Of a DNA stretch of 64,000 bases, positions 8,275 through 16,704 are shown piece by piece. A program made the position numbers and the translations under genes. A model generated the notes under the pieces. That model saw only the letters and a program-made list of their open reading frames with translations, did not search any database and was not told the origin of the DNA. Numbering within the stretch: the stretch's first letter is position 1; each line of letters starts with the position of its first letter. Source of the DNA: Acidimicrobiales bacterium (GTDB taxonomy: Bacteria; Actinomycetota; Acidimicrobiia; Acidimicrobiales; SZUA-35); NCBI GenBank assembly GCA_028285495.1, contig JANQPB010000035.1, positions 1-64,000 on the forward strand, read 5' to 3'.

Positions 8275-9465
8275 ATGCGTCCGACCCGTGCCGGCCTCGG
8301 CCTGCTCACGGTCGCCGTCGGGCTGGTGCTCGCCGGCCGGCTGCTCGGCATCCTCGAGCTGTACCTGCTGGCGGCCATGGCCTTTGCGGCGCTGATCCTG
8401 GCCGCCATCTACACGGCGACCAGCCGCCTCGACCTGTCGATCAGCCGCGTCACCACGCCGTCGCGGCTCCGGGCCGGCACCCCGGCCCGCGTCGACCTGT
8501 CGCTCACCAATCGGTCACGGCGGCGCACGCCGGTGCTGTCGGTCCACGATCACGTGCAGGGCGGCAGGGGCGCCACCGTGCTGCTGGCCCCCTTCGGGTC
8601 GAAGCGGGAGGCCAGGGTCGCGTATCGGCTTCCAACCCACCGCCGGGGTCGACTCCGCATCGGGCCGCTCGATCTGTCGCTCGGCGACCCGCTCGGCCTC
8701 ACCAGGAGCCAGGTCAGGGCGGCCGGTACCAGCGAGCTGATGGTCCACCCGCAGCTGATCGAGCTCGACCCGCTCGTCGCCGTCGCCGGCCACGACCCGA
8801 CCGCCGACCAGCAACCGATACGGGCCATCGCCACCGCCGGCGACGAGTTCTTCGCCCTGCGACCCTATGTCGTCGGCGACGAGCTGCGTCGGGTCAACTG
8901 GCGGGCATCGGCCCGCATCGACGAGCTCGTCGTCCGCCAGGAGGAACGACCGAAGACCGGCCGGGTGACCGTCGTGCTCGACCGCCGGGCCGAGGTCTAC
9001 GACGACGAGGGCTTCGAGCGCGCCGTCTCGGCCGCGCTGAGCGCCCTCCACAGCGGGTTCCGGGGCGGCGACGCCCTCCGGTTCCTGACCACCGCCGGCC
9101 CCGCCATCAGCGACATCCGCACCCGATCGGAGCTCGACGGGGTCGACGAGCAGCTCGCCCTGATCGAGCCGACGCGCAGCGCCTCGCTGATCCGGAGCCT
9201 CGAAGAACTGAGCCGGGTCAGCCGTGGCGGCACCCTGGTGGTGGTCACCGGCAAGCTCGCCGACGCCGTCGAACCGGTCGTCGCCCGGGCGAGGCGGGCC
9301 TTCGGCCTCGTCCTGGTGGTGGCCTGCAACACCGGCAGGCAGAGCGTCGAGACCAACGGCGGGCACCACCGACCCGACGGCAGTCCCGACTGGGCCATCA
9401 CCTATGCTGGCCCGACCGACCTGGCCAGCGAGTGGCGCCGAGCGGTCAACGCAGCCAAGGGATGA
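8275..9465 (+). CDS. DUF58 domain protein
   Basis: Membrane-anchored DUF58 protein, 396 residues. Two hydrophobic segments lie at about 6-45, then a beta-rich region, then the DUF58 signature FFALRPYVVGDELRRVNWR (about residues 196-214). After it comes a VWA-like fold, visible as VTVVLDRRAEVYDD. DUF58 proteins are normally coupled to MoxR ATPases and are taken as their clients. ATG 8275 is directly preceded by an in-frame GTG (8272), so the start could be one codon earlier. GGGA at 8264-8267 acts as a weak Shine-Dalgarno. Confidence 0.9.
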   Translation: MRPTRAGLGLLTVAVGLVLAGRLLGILELYLLAAMAFAALILAAIYTATSRLDLSISRVTTPSRLRAGTPARVDLSLTNRSRRRTPVLSVHDHVQGGRGATVLLAPFGSKREARVAYRLPTHRRGRLRIGPLDLSLGDPLGLTRSQVRAAGTSELMVHPQLIELDPLVAVAGHDPTADQQPIRAIATAGDEFFALRPYVVGDELRRVNWRASARIDELVVRQEERPKTGRVTVVLDRRAEVYDDEGFERAVSAALSALHSGFRGGDALRFLTTAGPAISDIRTRSELDGVDEQLALIEPTRSASLIRSLEELSRVSRGGTLVVVTGKLADAVEPVVARARRAFGLVLVVACNTGRQSVETNGGHHRPDGSPDWAITYAGPTDLASEWRRAVNAAKG

Positions 9466-9486
9466 ACGATCGATGATGGAGCGCCC

Positions 9487-11859
9487 GTGAGCCCCAACCA
9501 GCAGCAGCCCCCGATCTGGTTGGAGGTCGCGGCGGCGTTGCTCGTTCCGTCCGCCTGTTTCGGGTTCCTCCGGGTCTTCGCCGAGAGCTCCGCCCTCCTG
9601 CCGATCATCGGTGCCGCGCTGTTGTCGTCGGCCGTTGCCGTGCTGGCCCGCCGACTCCGCCTGCCCCTGGTCGTGTCCGCTGCGATCTCGCTCGGCCTGC
9701 TCGGCGCGCTGATCGTCAACCGCTACGCCCCCGGCACCGCCAGACTGGGCCTGATCCCGACCCAGGCCACCGCCGACCAGCTCCGGCTGGTCTTCGACGA
9801 GCTGGTCCGCAACTTCCAGGAGCTCAAGTCGCCGGTGCCGGCACTCCAGCCGTTCGTGGCCGCGGCGATGATCGGGGCCTGGATCATGGCGTTCCTCACC
9901 GACTGGGGGGCGATGCGGTTGCGGCTGGCCTTCGAGCCGGTGCTACCGGCCGGGCTGCTCTTCGTCTTCACCTCCGTCCCCCCGATCAGCGCCGGCGGCA
10001 ACCAGCTGCTGGCCACGATCCTGTTCGGGGCCGGGGTCGCGGCGTGGGCGGTCAGTCAGCGGGCGGCCACGCTGCTGCAGCGGGGCGTGTGGCTCGCCCA
10101 CGACCATCAGCGGGGGCCGGCCAGCATCGGCGCCGCCGGCGCCGTGGTGGCCACGATCGCCGTCCTGGCCGGGGCGCTGCTCGGCGGTCGGCTCCCGGGG
10201 GCCGGCGCCGACCCGGTGTACAGCTTCCAGAACCAGGGCGACCCGACGAGGGTCGTCGTGAGCCCCTTCGTGAACATCCGCTCCCGCCTGGTCACCCAGA
10301 CCGGCCTTGAGCTGTTCACCGTCACCTCCGACAAGGCCAACTACTGGCGCATCGCCGGGCTCGACACCTACGAGGACGACATCTGGAAGGTCGCCGGCGA
10401 CTTCTCGCCCGAGACCGGTCAGCTTCCCGGCCAACGGACGTTCGACGGCCAGGTGAGCCAGGTCACCCAGGACTTCTCGATCAGCGCCCTGAAGGCGATC
10501 TGGTTGCCCGCCGCCTTCGCCCCCTCCGAGATCATCGACGCCACGGCCGAGGTGACCTGGAACGCCGAGAACAGCTCGTTGACCGTGGCCAACGACATCG
10601 AGAACTCCGACGGCATGCAGTACTCGCTGGTGTCGAACGTGCCGGCGTTCAGCATCGACGAGCTGCAGGCCGGTTCGGCGGTGGTGCCGGACGACATCGC
10701 CGAGCGCTACCTCGGGCTCCCGGCCGATCTGACCCCCAGGGTGGCGCAGATGGCCCAGGAGGTCACCGCCGGCGCCACCAGCCGCTACGACCAGGCCAGG
10801 GCCCTCCAGGACCACTTCCAGACCTACGACTACAACGTCCGGCTCGGCCCCCGCACCGGCGACCCGGTCGAGCAGTTCCTCGACGAGCGGGAGGGCTTCT
10901 GCCAACAGTTCGCCGGCACGTTCGCCCTGATGGCCAGGGCCCTCGGCATCCCGACCCGGGTCGCCACCGGCTTCACCTGGGGTGACCCGGTCGGCGCCGA
11001 CGAGAGCGGCCGCACGATCTACTCGGTGACCGGCCGCCACACCCACGCCTGGCCCGAGGTCTACTTCGACGACCTCGGCTGGGTCGCCTTCGAGCCGACC
11101 CCGGGCCGGGGCCTCCCCGGAGCGGTCAATTACACCGGCGTCGCCGCCCGCCAGGACTCGCGGATCCAACCCGACAACCCCGACGGCCCGACGACCACCA
11201 CCACCATCGACCCGTCCGGACAGGGCCTGGGAAGCACGCCCGAGCAGGACCTGTCCGAGTTCAACGATCCCGGGTTCGTCGAGCCGGGCGAGGCCTTCGG
11301 CGACCAGGGCGGGTTCTCGGTCCCGTGGCGGCTGCTGGCCTTCCTCGGCGCCGTCGCCGCCTACGTCGGCGGCATCCCGCTGATCGCCGCCATCCGGCGC
11401 CGGCGCCGGCGGGAGTCGGCCGATACGCCGGCCCGGATCGTCGAGGTGTCGTGGGCCGAGGCGGTCGAGTCGCTCGAACTGGGCTACGAGCTGGAGCGCC
11501 AGCCGTCGGAGACCAGGACCGAGTTCGCCGGACGGTTGCAGGGCGACCGCCGCATCCCGGCCGACGAGTTCCAGGCGCTGGCCGAGCGGGCCACCGTCGC
11601 CCGCTTCCATCCGGACGGGGTCACCGAGATCCAGGCCAAGGAGGCGACGAGCATGGCCAACCGGATCGGCGCCTCGGTCCGGGCCCGGGTGCCGGTCTAC
11701 GTGCGGTTGCGACGCCAGCTCGACCCCAGACGGCTGCTGCAGTCCGGCTCGCGGGTCACGATCGAGTCCGGGGTCGCGTCCCGTCGAGACGCCGGTGCGG
11801 TCATCGACGATGCCGATCTGACGGCGCTGACCGACGACGAGCTCGACGTCAGGACCTGA
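9487..11859 (+). CDS. TgpA-type membrane transglutaminase-like protein with DUF4129
   Basis: A 790-residue membrane protein. The first 240 residues hold about six membrane segments (DUF3488/TgpA N-terminus). A large extracytoplasmic part follows, with a transglutaminase-like core: Cys472 in GFCQQFAGTFA and His520 in HTHAWPEVYF. The position usually held by the third catalytic residue reads FEPTP, with Glu instead of Asp. A Thr-rich linker, another membrane helix (about 615-635) and a DUF4129 tail complete it. It probably acts on cell-envelope proteins or peptides together with the upstream MoxR and DUF58 genes. GTG 9487 has GGAG 8 nt upstream. Confidence 0.9.
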   Translation: MSPNQQQPPIWLEVAAALLVPSACFGFLRVFAESSALLPIIGAALLSSAVAVLARRLRLPLVVSAAISLGLLGALIVNRYAPGTARLGLIPTQATADQLRLVFDELVRNFQELKSPVPALQPFVAAAMIGAWIMAFLTDWGAMRLRLAFEPVLPAGLLFVFTSVPPISAGGNQLLATILFGAGVAAWAVSQRAATLLQRGVWLAHDHQRGPASIGAAGAVVATIAVLAGALLGGRLPGAGADPVYSFQNQGDPTRVVVSPFVNIRSRLVTQTGLELFTVTSDKANYWRIAGLDTYEDDIWKVAGDFSPETGQLPGQRTFDGQVSQVTQDFSISALKAIWLPAAFAPSEIIDATAEVTWNAENSSLTVANDIENSDGMQYSLVSNVPAFSIDELQAGSAVVPDDIAERYLGLPADLTPRVAQMAQEVTAGATSRYDQARALQDHFQTYDYNVRLGPRTGDPVEQFLDEREGFCQQFAGTFALMARALGIPTRVATGFTWGDPVGADESGRTIYSVTGRHTHAWPEVYFDDLGWVAFEPTPGRGLPGAVNYTGVAARQDSRIQPDNPDGPTTTTTIDPSGQGLGSTPEQDLSEFNDPGFVEPGEAFGDQGGFSVPWRLLAFLGAVAAYVGGIPLIAAIRRRRRRESADTPARIVEVSWAEAVESLELGYELERQPSETRTEFAGRLQGDRRIPADEFQALAERATVARFHPDGVTEIQAKEATSMANRIGASVRARVPVYVRLRRQLDPRRLLQSGSRVTIESGVASRRDAGAVIDDADLTALTDDELDVRT

Positions 11860-11988
11860 TCGGCGGGCTCGACCTCGGCGCCCGACGACGGCATCGGGCC
11901 TCGACGCGACCTCGACGCGACCGGCAGGCGAACCGGATTCCCCACGCTCGAACGGGGAGCCGGCGACGTTCGCCGTCAGGTGAGCTCG

Positions 11989-12013
11989 GGGTGACGGCCG
12001 GAGGCCGTCACCC
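11989..12013. terminator. bidirectional hairpin between convergent genes
   Basis: GGGTGACGGCC (11989-11999) pairs perfectly with GGCCGTCACCC (12003-12013) around a 3-nt loop. It lies between the transglutaminase gene and the convergent DUF3040 gene, ends at the base next to the DUF3040 stop codon, and has no T tract. Confidence 0.8.
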
Positions 12014-12373
12014 TCAGTCGGCCTCGGCCTCGTCGGCCGAGTCGGGGTTGCGCTTGGCCGGGTTGGCGGCGCGGAACGCCCGGGTGAACTGGTCGACGCC
12101 GGCCTTGCCCATCAGGCGGAGGTTGCGTTCGAGGCCGATGGCGCTGATGAGCATCAGCAGGAACCCGCCGAAGGCGACCAGGAAGTGGATCTGCAGGGTG
12201 GCGACCATGACGACCACGCCGAGGATGATCCCCAGGACCGACCATCGGAGCGAGCCGAGCGCATGGCGATAGATCGTCGTCTCGCTCACCTCTTTGGCCA
12301 GGCGAGGATCGCTCTCATGCAGGTTCTTCTCGATTTCGGCGAGAATCCGCTGCTCGTCTTCTGACAGTGGCAT
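12014..12373 (-). CDS. DUF3040 membrane protein
   Basis: A 119-residue actinobacterial DUF3040 protein of unknown function. It opens with the family signature MPLSEDEQRILAEIE, has two adjacent membrane helices at about 44-62 and 66-82, and ends in a basic then acidic tail. It starts at ATG 12373, with AAGGA a few bases upstream; the open frame extends about 38 more codons but these are not conserved family sequence. DUF3040 genes often lie close to mraZ and division genes in Actinobacteria; here it is next to dinB, about 10 kb from mraZ. Confidence 0.9.
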   Translation of the reverse strand: MPLSEDEQRILAEIEKNLHESDPRLAKEVSETTIYRHALGSLRWSVLGIILGVVVMVATLQIHFLVAFGGFLLMLISAIGLERNLRLMGKAGVDQFTRAFRAANPAKRNPDSADEAEAD

Positions 12374-12511
12374 TCGCTTGTCCTTCAGACCCCTGGGTCG
12401 GCTGAGTCGACCTTCACTCGGATCCAGCTCTGGATCTTCGTATCGGCACCTGCACGCTAGTCTCGCGCACTCCCGTGGTTTCAACAACGCGGGCGGGAGC
12501 GGAATCCTTCC

Positions 12512-13960
12512 CTACGGGCGCCCATCGACCTCCGACTCCCCTGCCGACTCCTCTGGGCGCTCGCCGGTCGACGCTTCGTGGCCGTCGTCCGGCCCCCAGG
12601 CCTGTTCGAAGTGCTCCTTCGGCCCGAGTCGGCCGTCGCCGGCGAGGGTGGCCATGCCGATCGCACCGGCCCCGAACCGGTCCCGGATGGCGTCGACGGC
12701 CCGATCGGCCCGGCTCCACTCGTCTCGATGGCGCCGCTCGGACCCGCCGGCTCGGCCGGCGCCGGGCTCGCCGTCGCCCCGGTCGGCCGGCGATCCGCCG
12801 GCCAGCAGGTCGTCGAACGACAGCTGCTCCTGGACCTCCTCGACGAGACCGGAGGCGCCGATCCCGAGCAACCGGACCCCCTGGTCGAGGACCCCATCGG
12901 ACTGGACCAGGCGGTCGAGCAGCCGGCCGCCGACCTCGACCAGTTCGGCGCCGGAGTCGGTGGGGGTCCGGAGCGTCTCGGACCGGGTGAGTGTCTCGAA
13001 GGACGCCGTGCGCAGCTTGAGGTTCACGGTGCGGCCGTGCAGGCCGGCCCGCCGGAGCCGGGTGCCGACCGACTGGCCCATGCGCACCAGCTCCCGCTGC
13101 AACTCGTCGCGGTCGGTCAGGTCGGTGGCGAACGTCTCCTCGTGGCTGATCGACTTGGTCGGTCGATCGGGCTCGACCGGCCTGGGGTCGACGGCGTTGG
13201 CAACGGCGTGCAGGTGCTGACCGTTGGCCTCACCGACGGCGTTGACGAGGAGGTCGATGGGCAGATCGGCCAGATCGCCGACGGTGGCGATGCCGAATCG
13301 GTCGAGCCGCTCGGCCGTCCTCGGCCCGACGCCCCACAGCGCCCGGACCGGCAGGGGGCGCAGGAAGTCCCGCTCGGCGCCGGGGGCGACGACGTGCACA
13401 CCCTCCCCCGGCCCGACCCTGCGACCTTCGATCCTGGGCTTGGCCCGCTCCGAGGCCAGCTTGGCCACGAGCTTGGACGTGGCCACGCCGACCGAGCACG
13501 TCAGCCCCTCCTCGTCGAGGACCCGTCGCCGCAGCCGCCGGCCGATCTCGACCGGTTGGCCGAGCAGCCGGGTCGCGCCGGCGACATCGAGGAACGCCTC
13601 GTCGAGCGACAGGGGCTCGACCAGGGGCGTCACGTCACCGAACATGGTCATGATCCGGGCGCTGACCTCGCCGTAGAGCCGGTGGTCGCCGGGGAGGAAC
13701 ACCGCCTCCGGGCACAGCTGTCTGGCCCGGGCCGACGGCATGGCGGACCGGATCCCGTAGACCCGGGCCGGGTAGGAGGCGGCGGCGACCACGCCCCGGT
13801 CACCGGTCCCGCCGACGACGACGGGGCGGCCGCGCAACTCGGGCCGGCGCAGCAGCTCGACCGACACGTAGAACGCGTCCATGTCGACGTGCAGGATCGT
13901 CGGGGTCGTGCGCTCGGCCCCGTCCGATCGGCCCGGGCCGCCGGCGGTTGGTGCGGTCAC
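12512..13960 (-). CDS. dinB: Y-family DNA polymerase IV
   Basis: Error-prone translesion polymerase, 482 residues. The palm motif HVDMDAFYVSVE (about 28-39) and SLDEAFLDV supply the metal-binding acidic residues. Tandem helix-hairpin-helix motifs follow (PVRALWGVGPRTAERL), then a little-finger domain (about 240-350). The C-terminal 110 residues are Gly/Asp/Arg-rich and probably disordered. A QEQLSFDDLL stretch near residue 375 resembles a beta-clamp-binding peptide. The GTG at 13960 overlaps the Nudix stop as GTGA, so the two are co-translated. Confidence 0.93.
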   Translation of the reverse strand: MTAPTAGGPGRSDGAERTTPTILHVDMDAFYVSVELLRRPELRGRPVVVGGTGDRGVVAAASYPARVYGIRSAMPSARARQLCPEAVFLPGDHRLYGEVSARIMTMFGDVTPLVEPLSLDEAFLDVAGATRLLGQPVEIGRRLRRRVLDEEGLTCSVGVATSKLVAKLASERAKPRIEGRRVGPGEGVHVVAPGAERDFLRPLPVRALWGVGPRTAERLDRFGIATVGDLADLPIDLLVNAVGEANGQHLHAVANAVDPRPVEPDRPTKSISHEETFATDLTDRDELQRELVRMGQSVGTRLRRAGLHGRTVNLKLRTASFETLTRSETLRTPTDSGAELVEVGGRLLDRLVQSDGVLDQGVRLLGIGASGLVEEVQEQLSFDDLLAGGSPADRGDGEPGAGRAGGSERRHRDEWSRADRAVDAIRDRFGAGAIGMATLAGDGRLGPKEHFEQAWGPDDGHEASTGERPEESAGESEVDGRP

Positions 13961-14502
13961 GGCGGCGGGAGATCGTCGAGCCTGGTCACGACCCGACCGG
14001 CCCCGGATCGCCCTTCGACCCGGTAGCGGAAGGTGCGCCCGTCGTCGACGCCGAGGTCGAGGTGGGCCACCAGCGGCTCGGCCACCCACGGCGAGGCGGC
14101 GCCGAGACGGTGGCCGACGGTGGCGGGATCGACGAACTCGGCCCCGACCACGATGCCGTCGGGGTCGTCGATGGCGATCGCCCCCGAGAACGAGTGGGCC
14201 CGGTGGGCCTCGACCACGAGGTGGAAGCCGGCATCGGGGGCGAGCACCTCGACCCGGTAGACCGGGCCGAGCCACGCCCCGACCAGCAGCCCGGTCTCCT
14301 CGTTGACCTCGCGGGTCAGGCCCTCGATGGCGGTCTCCCCCGGGTCGACGACGCCGCCGGGGGTGCTCCAGTCGGTCCGGCCGTTCCGCCGCAGGTTCTC
14401 GACCAGCAGGATGCCGCGGTCGTCGACGATGACGCCGCCGGCGACCTGCCAGTGGCGGAGCCCGTCATCGCCGATCGGGGGCAGGTACGGCTCGTGGCTC
14501 AT
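13957..14502 (-). CDS. Nudix hydrolase
   Basis: A 181-residue Nudix pyrophosphohydrolase; the Nudix box is GGVVDPGETAIEGLTREVNEETG at about 49-71, with the metal-binding Arg-Glu-x-x-Glu-Glu core intact. The substrate cannot be told. Translational coupling to dinB (GTGA overlap) suggests a role in nucleotide-pool cleaning or DNA damage tolerance, as a guess from context. ATG 14502 is chosen because the family domain starts within 20 residues; the open frame runs much further upstream without similarity. It is divergent from the membrane protein gene at 14698. Confidence 0.85.
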   Translation of the reverse strand: MSHEPYLPPIGDDGLRHWQVAGGVIVDDRGILLVENLRRNGRTDWSTPGGVVDPGETAIEGLTREVNEETGLLVGAWLGPVYRVEVLAPDAGFHLVVEAHRAHSFSGAIAIDDPDGIVVGAEFVDPATVGHRLGAASPWVAEPLVAHLDLGVDDGRTFRYRVEGRSGAGRVVTRLDDLPPP

Positions 14503-14697
14503 CGGCGTCGCCTGCAGCGGGGACCGACGTCCGGTGGTCGCCTCGATGCCCCTGGTGGCCTCATCGTCCCATTCTGCTCCCCAGACGGGCCGGATGCCCG
14601 CTTCGTCGACTCGGGCTCGGGTCCATCGGAGCCGACCTGGTCGGCGGCTTGCCCCCGATGCCGTCGTCCCGGCCCGAAGGCCAATAGGCTCGACGCG

Positions 14698-15063
14698 GTG
14701 AACGAGGACATCGAACCGGTATCGGGCGAGCGGGCCCCCCTCCCGTTCGAGGACCTGGCGGCCCCCGAGCCGCTCGACGCCGACCCACCGGCGGCCGCCC
14801 GCTACGCCGCCTTCGGGTCGGTCGTGCTCGGCGGGGTGCTCGGGGCCCTGGTCGGCTACGGCGTCGCCGACGTGATGTTCCGCGACAGCACCTGGGCTGC
14901 GGTCGGTGCCCTGCTCGGCGCGCTCACCGGCGCCATCGGCGTCGGGGTGCTGGCCAACCTGACGCTGCGGGCCATGAACGAGTGGAATGCGGTCGCCCAC
15001 CCCGAGGACGACCGTCGCTCGAGGCGTCGCCGGGATCGCGGCTGGAGCCGGAGGGACCGGTGA
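14698..15063 (+). CDS. small membrane protein, unknown function
   Basis: A 121-residue protein with an acidic, Pro-rich N-terminus, two Gly/Ala-rich membrane helices at about 43-62 and 67-90, and a strongly basic C-terminus (about 105-121). Not recognised. The GTG start at 14698 comes 7 nt after TAGGCT (14685-14690), so the transcript is probably leaderless. Its stop overlaps the start of the inositol-phosphatase gene as GTGA, making a two-gene operon. The basic tail and glycine-rich helices resemble small envelope-associated proteins; no more can be said. Confidence 0.7.
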   Translation: MNEDIEPVSGERAPLPFEDLAAPEPLDADPPAAARYAAFGSVVLGGVLGALVGYGVADVMFRDSTWAAVGALLGALTGAIGVGVLANLTLRAMNEWNAVAHPEDDRRSRRRRDRGWSRRDR

Positions 15064-15899
15064 CGGCGCCGGCCGACGGTGGGTCCGCAACCGACCCAGC
15101 CGGCGCAACGGCCGACGTCGACCTGGACGAGCTCGGTCGGCTCGCCGTCGACCTGGCCGAGCGGGCCGGCGAGGCGATCGTCGAGCTGCGAGACGGGGCC
15201 GTGGCCACGACCACGACGAAGTCGTCCCCGACCGACCCGGTGACCGAGGCCGATCGGGCGGCCGAGCGGCTCATCGTCGACGGGATCCGACGCGCCCGGC
15301 CCGACGACACCATCACCGGCGAGGAAGGCGCCGACCACGTCGGGACCTCGGGCCTCGAGTGGCACATCGACCCGATCGACGGGACCACCAACTACGTCTA
15401 CGGCCTCCCGGCCTACGGCGTCTCGGTCGCCGTCGGCCGCGGCGAGCGGATGCTGGCCGGCGCCGTGGCCAACCCGGTGGCCGGCGAGCTGTTCGCCGCG
15501 GTCGCCGGCCGGGGGGCGACCCTCAACGGCGACCCGATCCGCGTCGGCCGTCCGGTCGAGCTGTCGGCCGCACTGGTCGCCACCGGGTTCGGCTATGCGG
15601 CCGAACGACGCCGGGGCCAGGCTGCGGTCGTCGCCGCTCTGCTGCCCGAGATCCGGGACATCCGGCGGATGGGCTCGGCCGCCCTCGACCTGTGCGCCGT
15701 CGCCTGCGGTCGGGTCGACGCCTACTACGAGCTCGGCCTCAACCGCTGGGACTTCGCCGCCGGTGTGCTCATCGCCGCCGAGGCCGGGGCCCGCTGCACC
15801 GACCTCGGCGGTGGCCCGCCGTCGACCGAGTTCCTGGTCGCCGCCTCGCCCGAGCTGCACGGCCCGCTGACCCGCCGGCTGGTCGAGCTCGGGGCCTAG
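15060..15899 (+). CDS. inositol monophosphatase family protein
   Basis: Mg2+-dependent phosphatase of the inositol monophosphatase/FBPase/HisN fold, 279 residues. Diagnostic motifs are ITGEEG (about 84-89), DPIDGTTNYVYGLPAYGVSV (about 104-123) and WDFAAGVLIAAEAGA (about 230-244), which supply the three-metal site. It could be SuhB-like (inositol phosphate), HisN or CysQ; actinobacteria use such enzymes for inositol lipid synthesis and histidinol phosphate. GTG 15060 is chosen for the GTGA overlap with the preceding gene and a GAGGGA Shine-Dalgarno just upstream. Confidence 0.88.
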   Translation: MTAPADGGSATDPAGATADVDLDELGRLAVDLAERAGEAIVELRDGAVATTTTKSSPTDPVTEADRAAERLIVDGIRRARPDDTITGEEGADHVGTSGLEWHIDPIDGTTNYVYGLPAYGVSVAVGRGERMLAGAVANPVAGELFAAVAGRGATLNGDPIRVGRPVELSAALVATGFGYAAERRRGQAAVVAALLPEIRDIRRMGSAALDLCAVACGRVDAYYELGLNRWDFAAGVLIAAEAGARCTDLGGGPPSTEFLVAASPELHGPLTRRLVELGA

Positions 15900-15961
15900 A
15901 CCGACCGGCGGTGGCCGGGGCCTGCCAGCGATCGTCGACCGCTTTGTGGCTTTTTGCTCCG

Positions 15962-16687
15962 ATGACCGACGGAACCCCGCCGGATCGGGCACCATTGCAT
16001 GTTGTGGGAACACGAATTCTGACCGTTGAGGACGACGAGCGAATCCGCCAGGCCGTGACCCTGGCCCTCGAGGAGGAGGGCTGGGACGTGATCGAGGCCG
16101 GCACCGGCGAGGCTGCGCTCGACACGTTCAACGAGTCACCGGCCGACGTCGTCCTGATCGACATCATGTTGCCCGGCATCGACGGCTTCGAGGTCTGCCG
16201 ATCGATCCGGCGTGGCAGCGACGTCCCCATCATCATGGTGACCGCCCGCTCCGACACCCATGACGTCGTCGCCGGGCTCGAGGCGGGGGCCGACGACTAC
16301 CTGACCAAGCCCTTCGCCCCGAAGGAGCTGTCGGCCCGCATCCGGGCCATGCTGCGTCGGGCCAGGGCCTCCGAGCCGGGCGACATGCAGAAGATCCGGG
16401 TCGGCGAGCTCGAGATCAGCCCCGAGGAGGGCGTGGTCAAGAAGAACGACGACGAGCTGCACCTGACGAAGACCGAGTTCAAGCTGCTGGTCGAGCTGGC
16501 CTCCCAGCCGGGCAAGGTGTTCAGCCGCGAAGTGCTCCTCGAGCGGGTGTGGGGCTACGACTACTTCGGCGACGGCCGCCTGGTCGACGTGCACGTGCGC
16601 CGCCTCCGGACCAAGGTCGAGACCGACCCGGCCAGCCCCCGCTACGTGGTCACGTCGAGGGGACTCGGGTACAAGCTGCAACCCTGA
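15962..16687 (+). CDS. mtrA: OmpR-family response regulator, MtrA-like
   Basis: Two-component regulator, 241 residues. The receiver domain (about 16-132) has the acidic pair VEDDE, phospho-acceptor Asp67 in LIDIMLPG, the Thr of MVTARSD and Lys of YLTKPF. A winged-helix DNA-binding domain follows (about 145-238), ending in VTSRGLGYKLQP. The gene order mtrA-mtrB-lpqB identifies it; in actinobacteria MtrA controls cell wall and division genes. ATG 15962 is used; a GTG at 16004 is an alternative closer to the domain start. Confidence 0.88.
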   Translation: MTDGTPPDRAPLHVVGTRILTVEDDERIRQAVTLALEEEGWDVIEAGTGEAALDTFNESPADVVLIDIMLPGIDGFEVCRSIRRGSDVPIIMVTARSDTHDVVAGLEAGADDYLTKPFAPKELSARIRAMLRRARASEPGDMQKIRVGELEISPEEGVVKKNDDELHLTKTEFKLLVELASQPGKVFSREVLLERVWGYDYFGDGRLVDVHVRRLRTKVETDPASPRYVVTSRGLGYKLQP

Positions 16688-16704
16688 GCGAGCCAGGGAA
16701 CGCG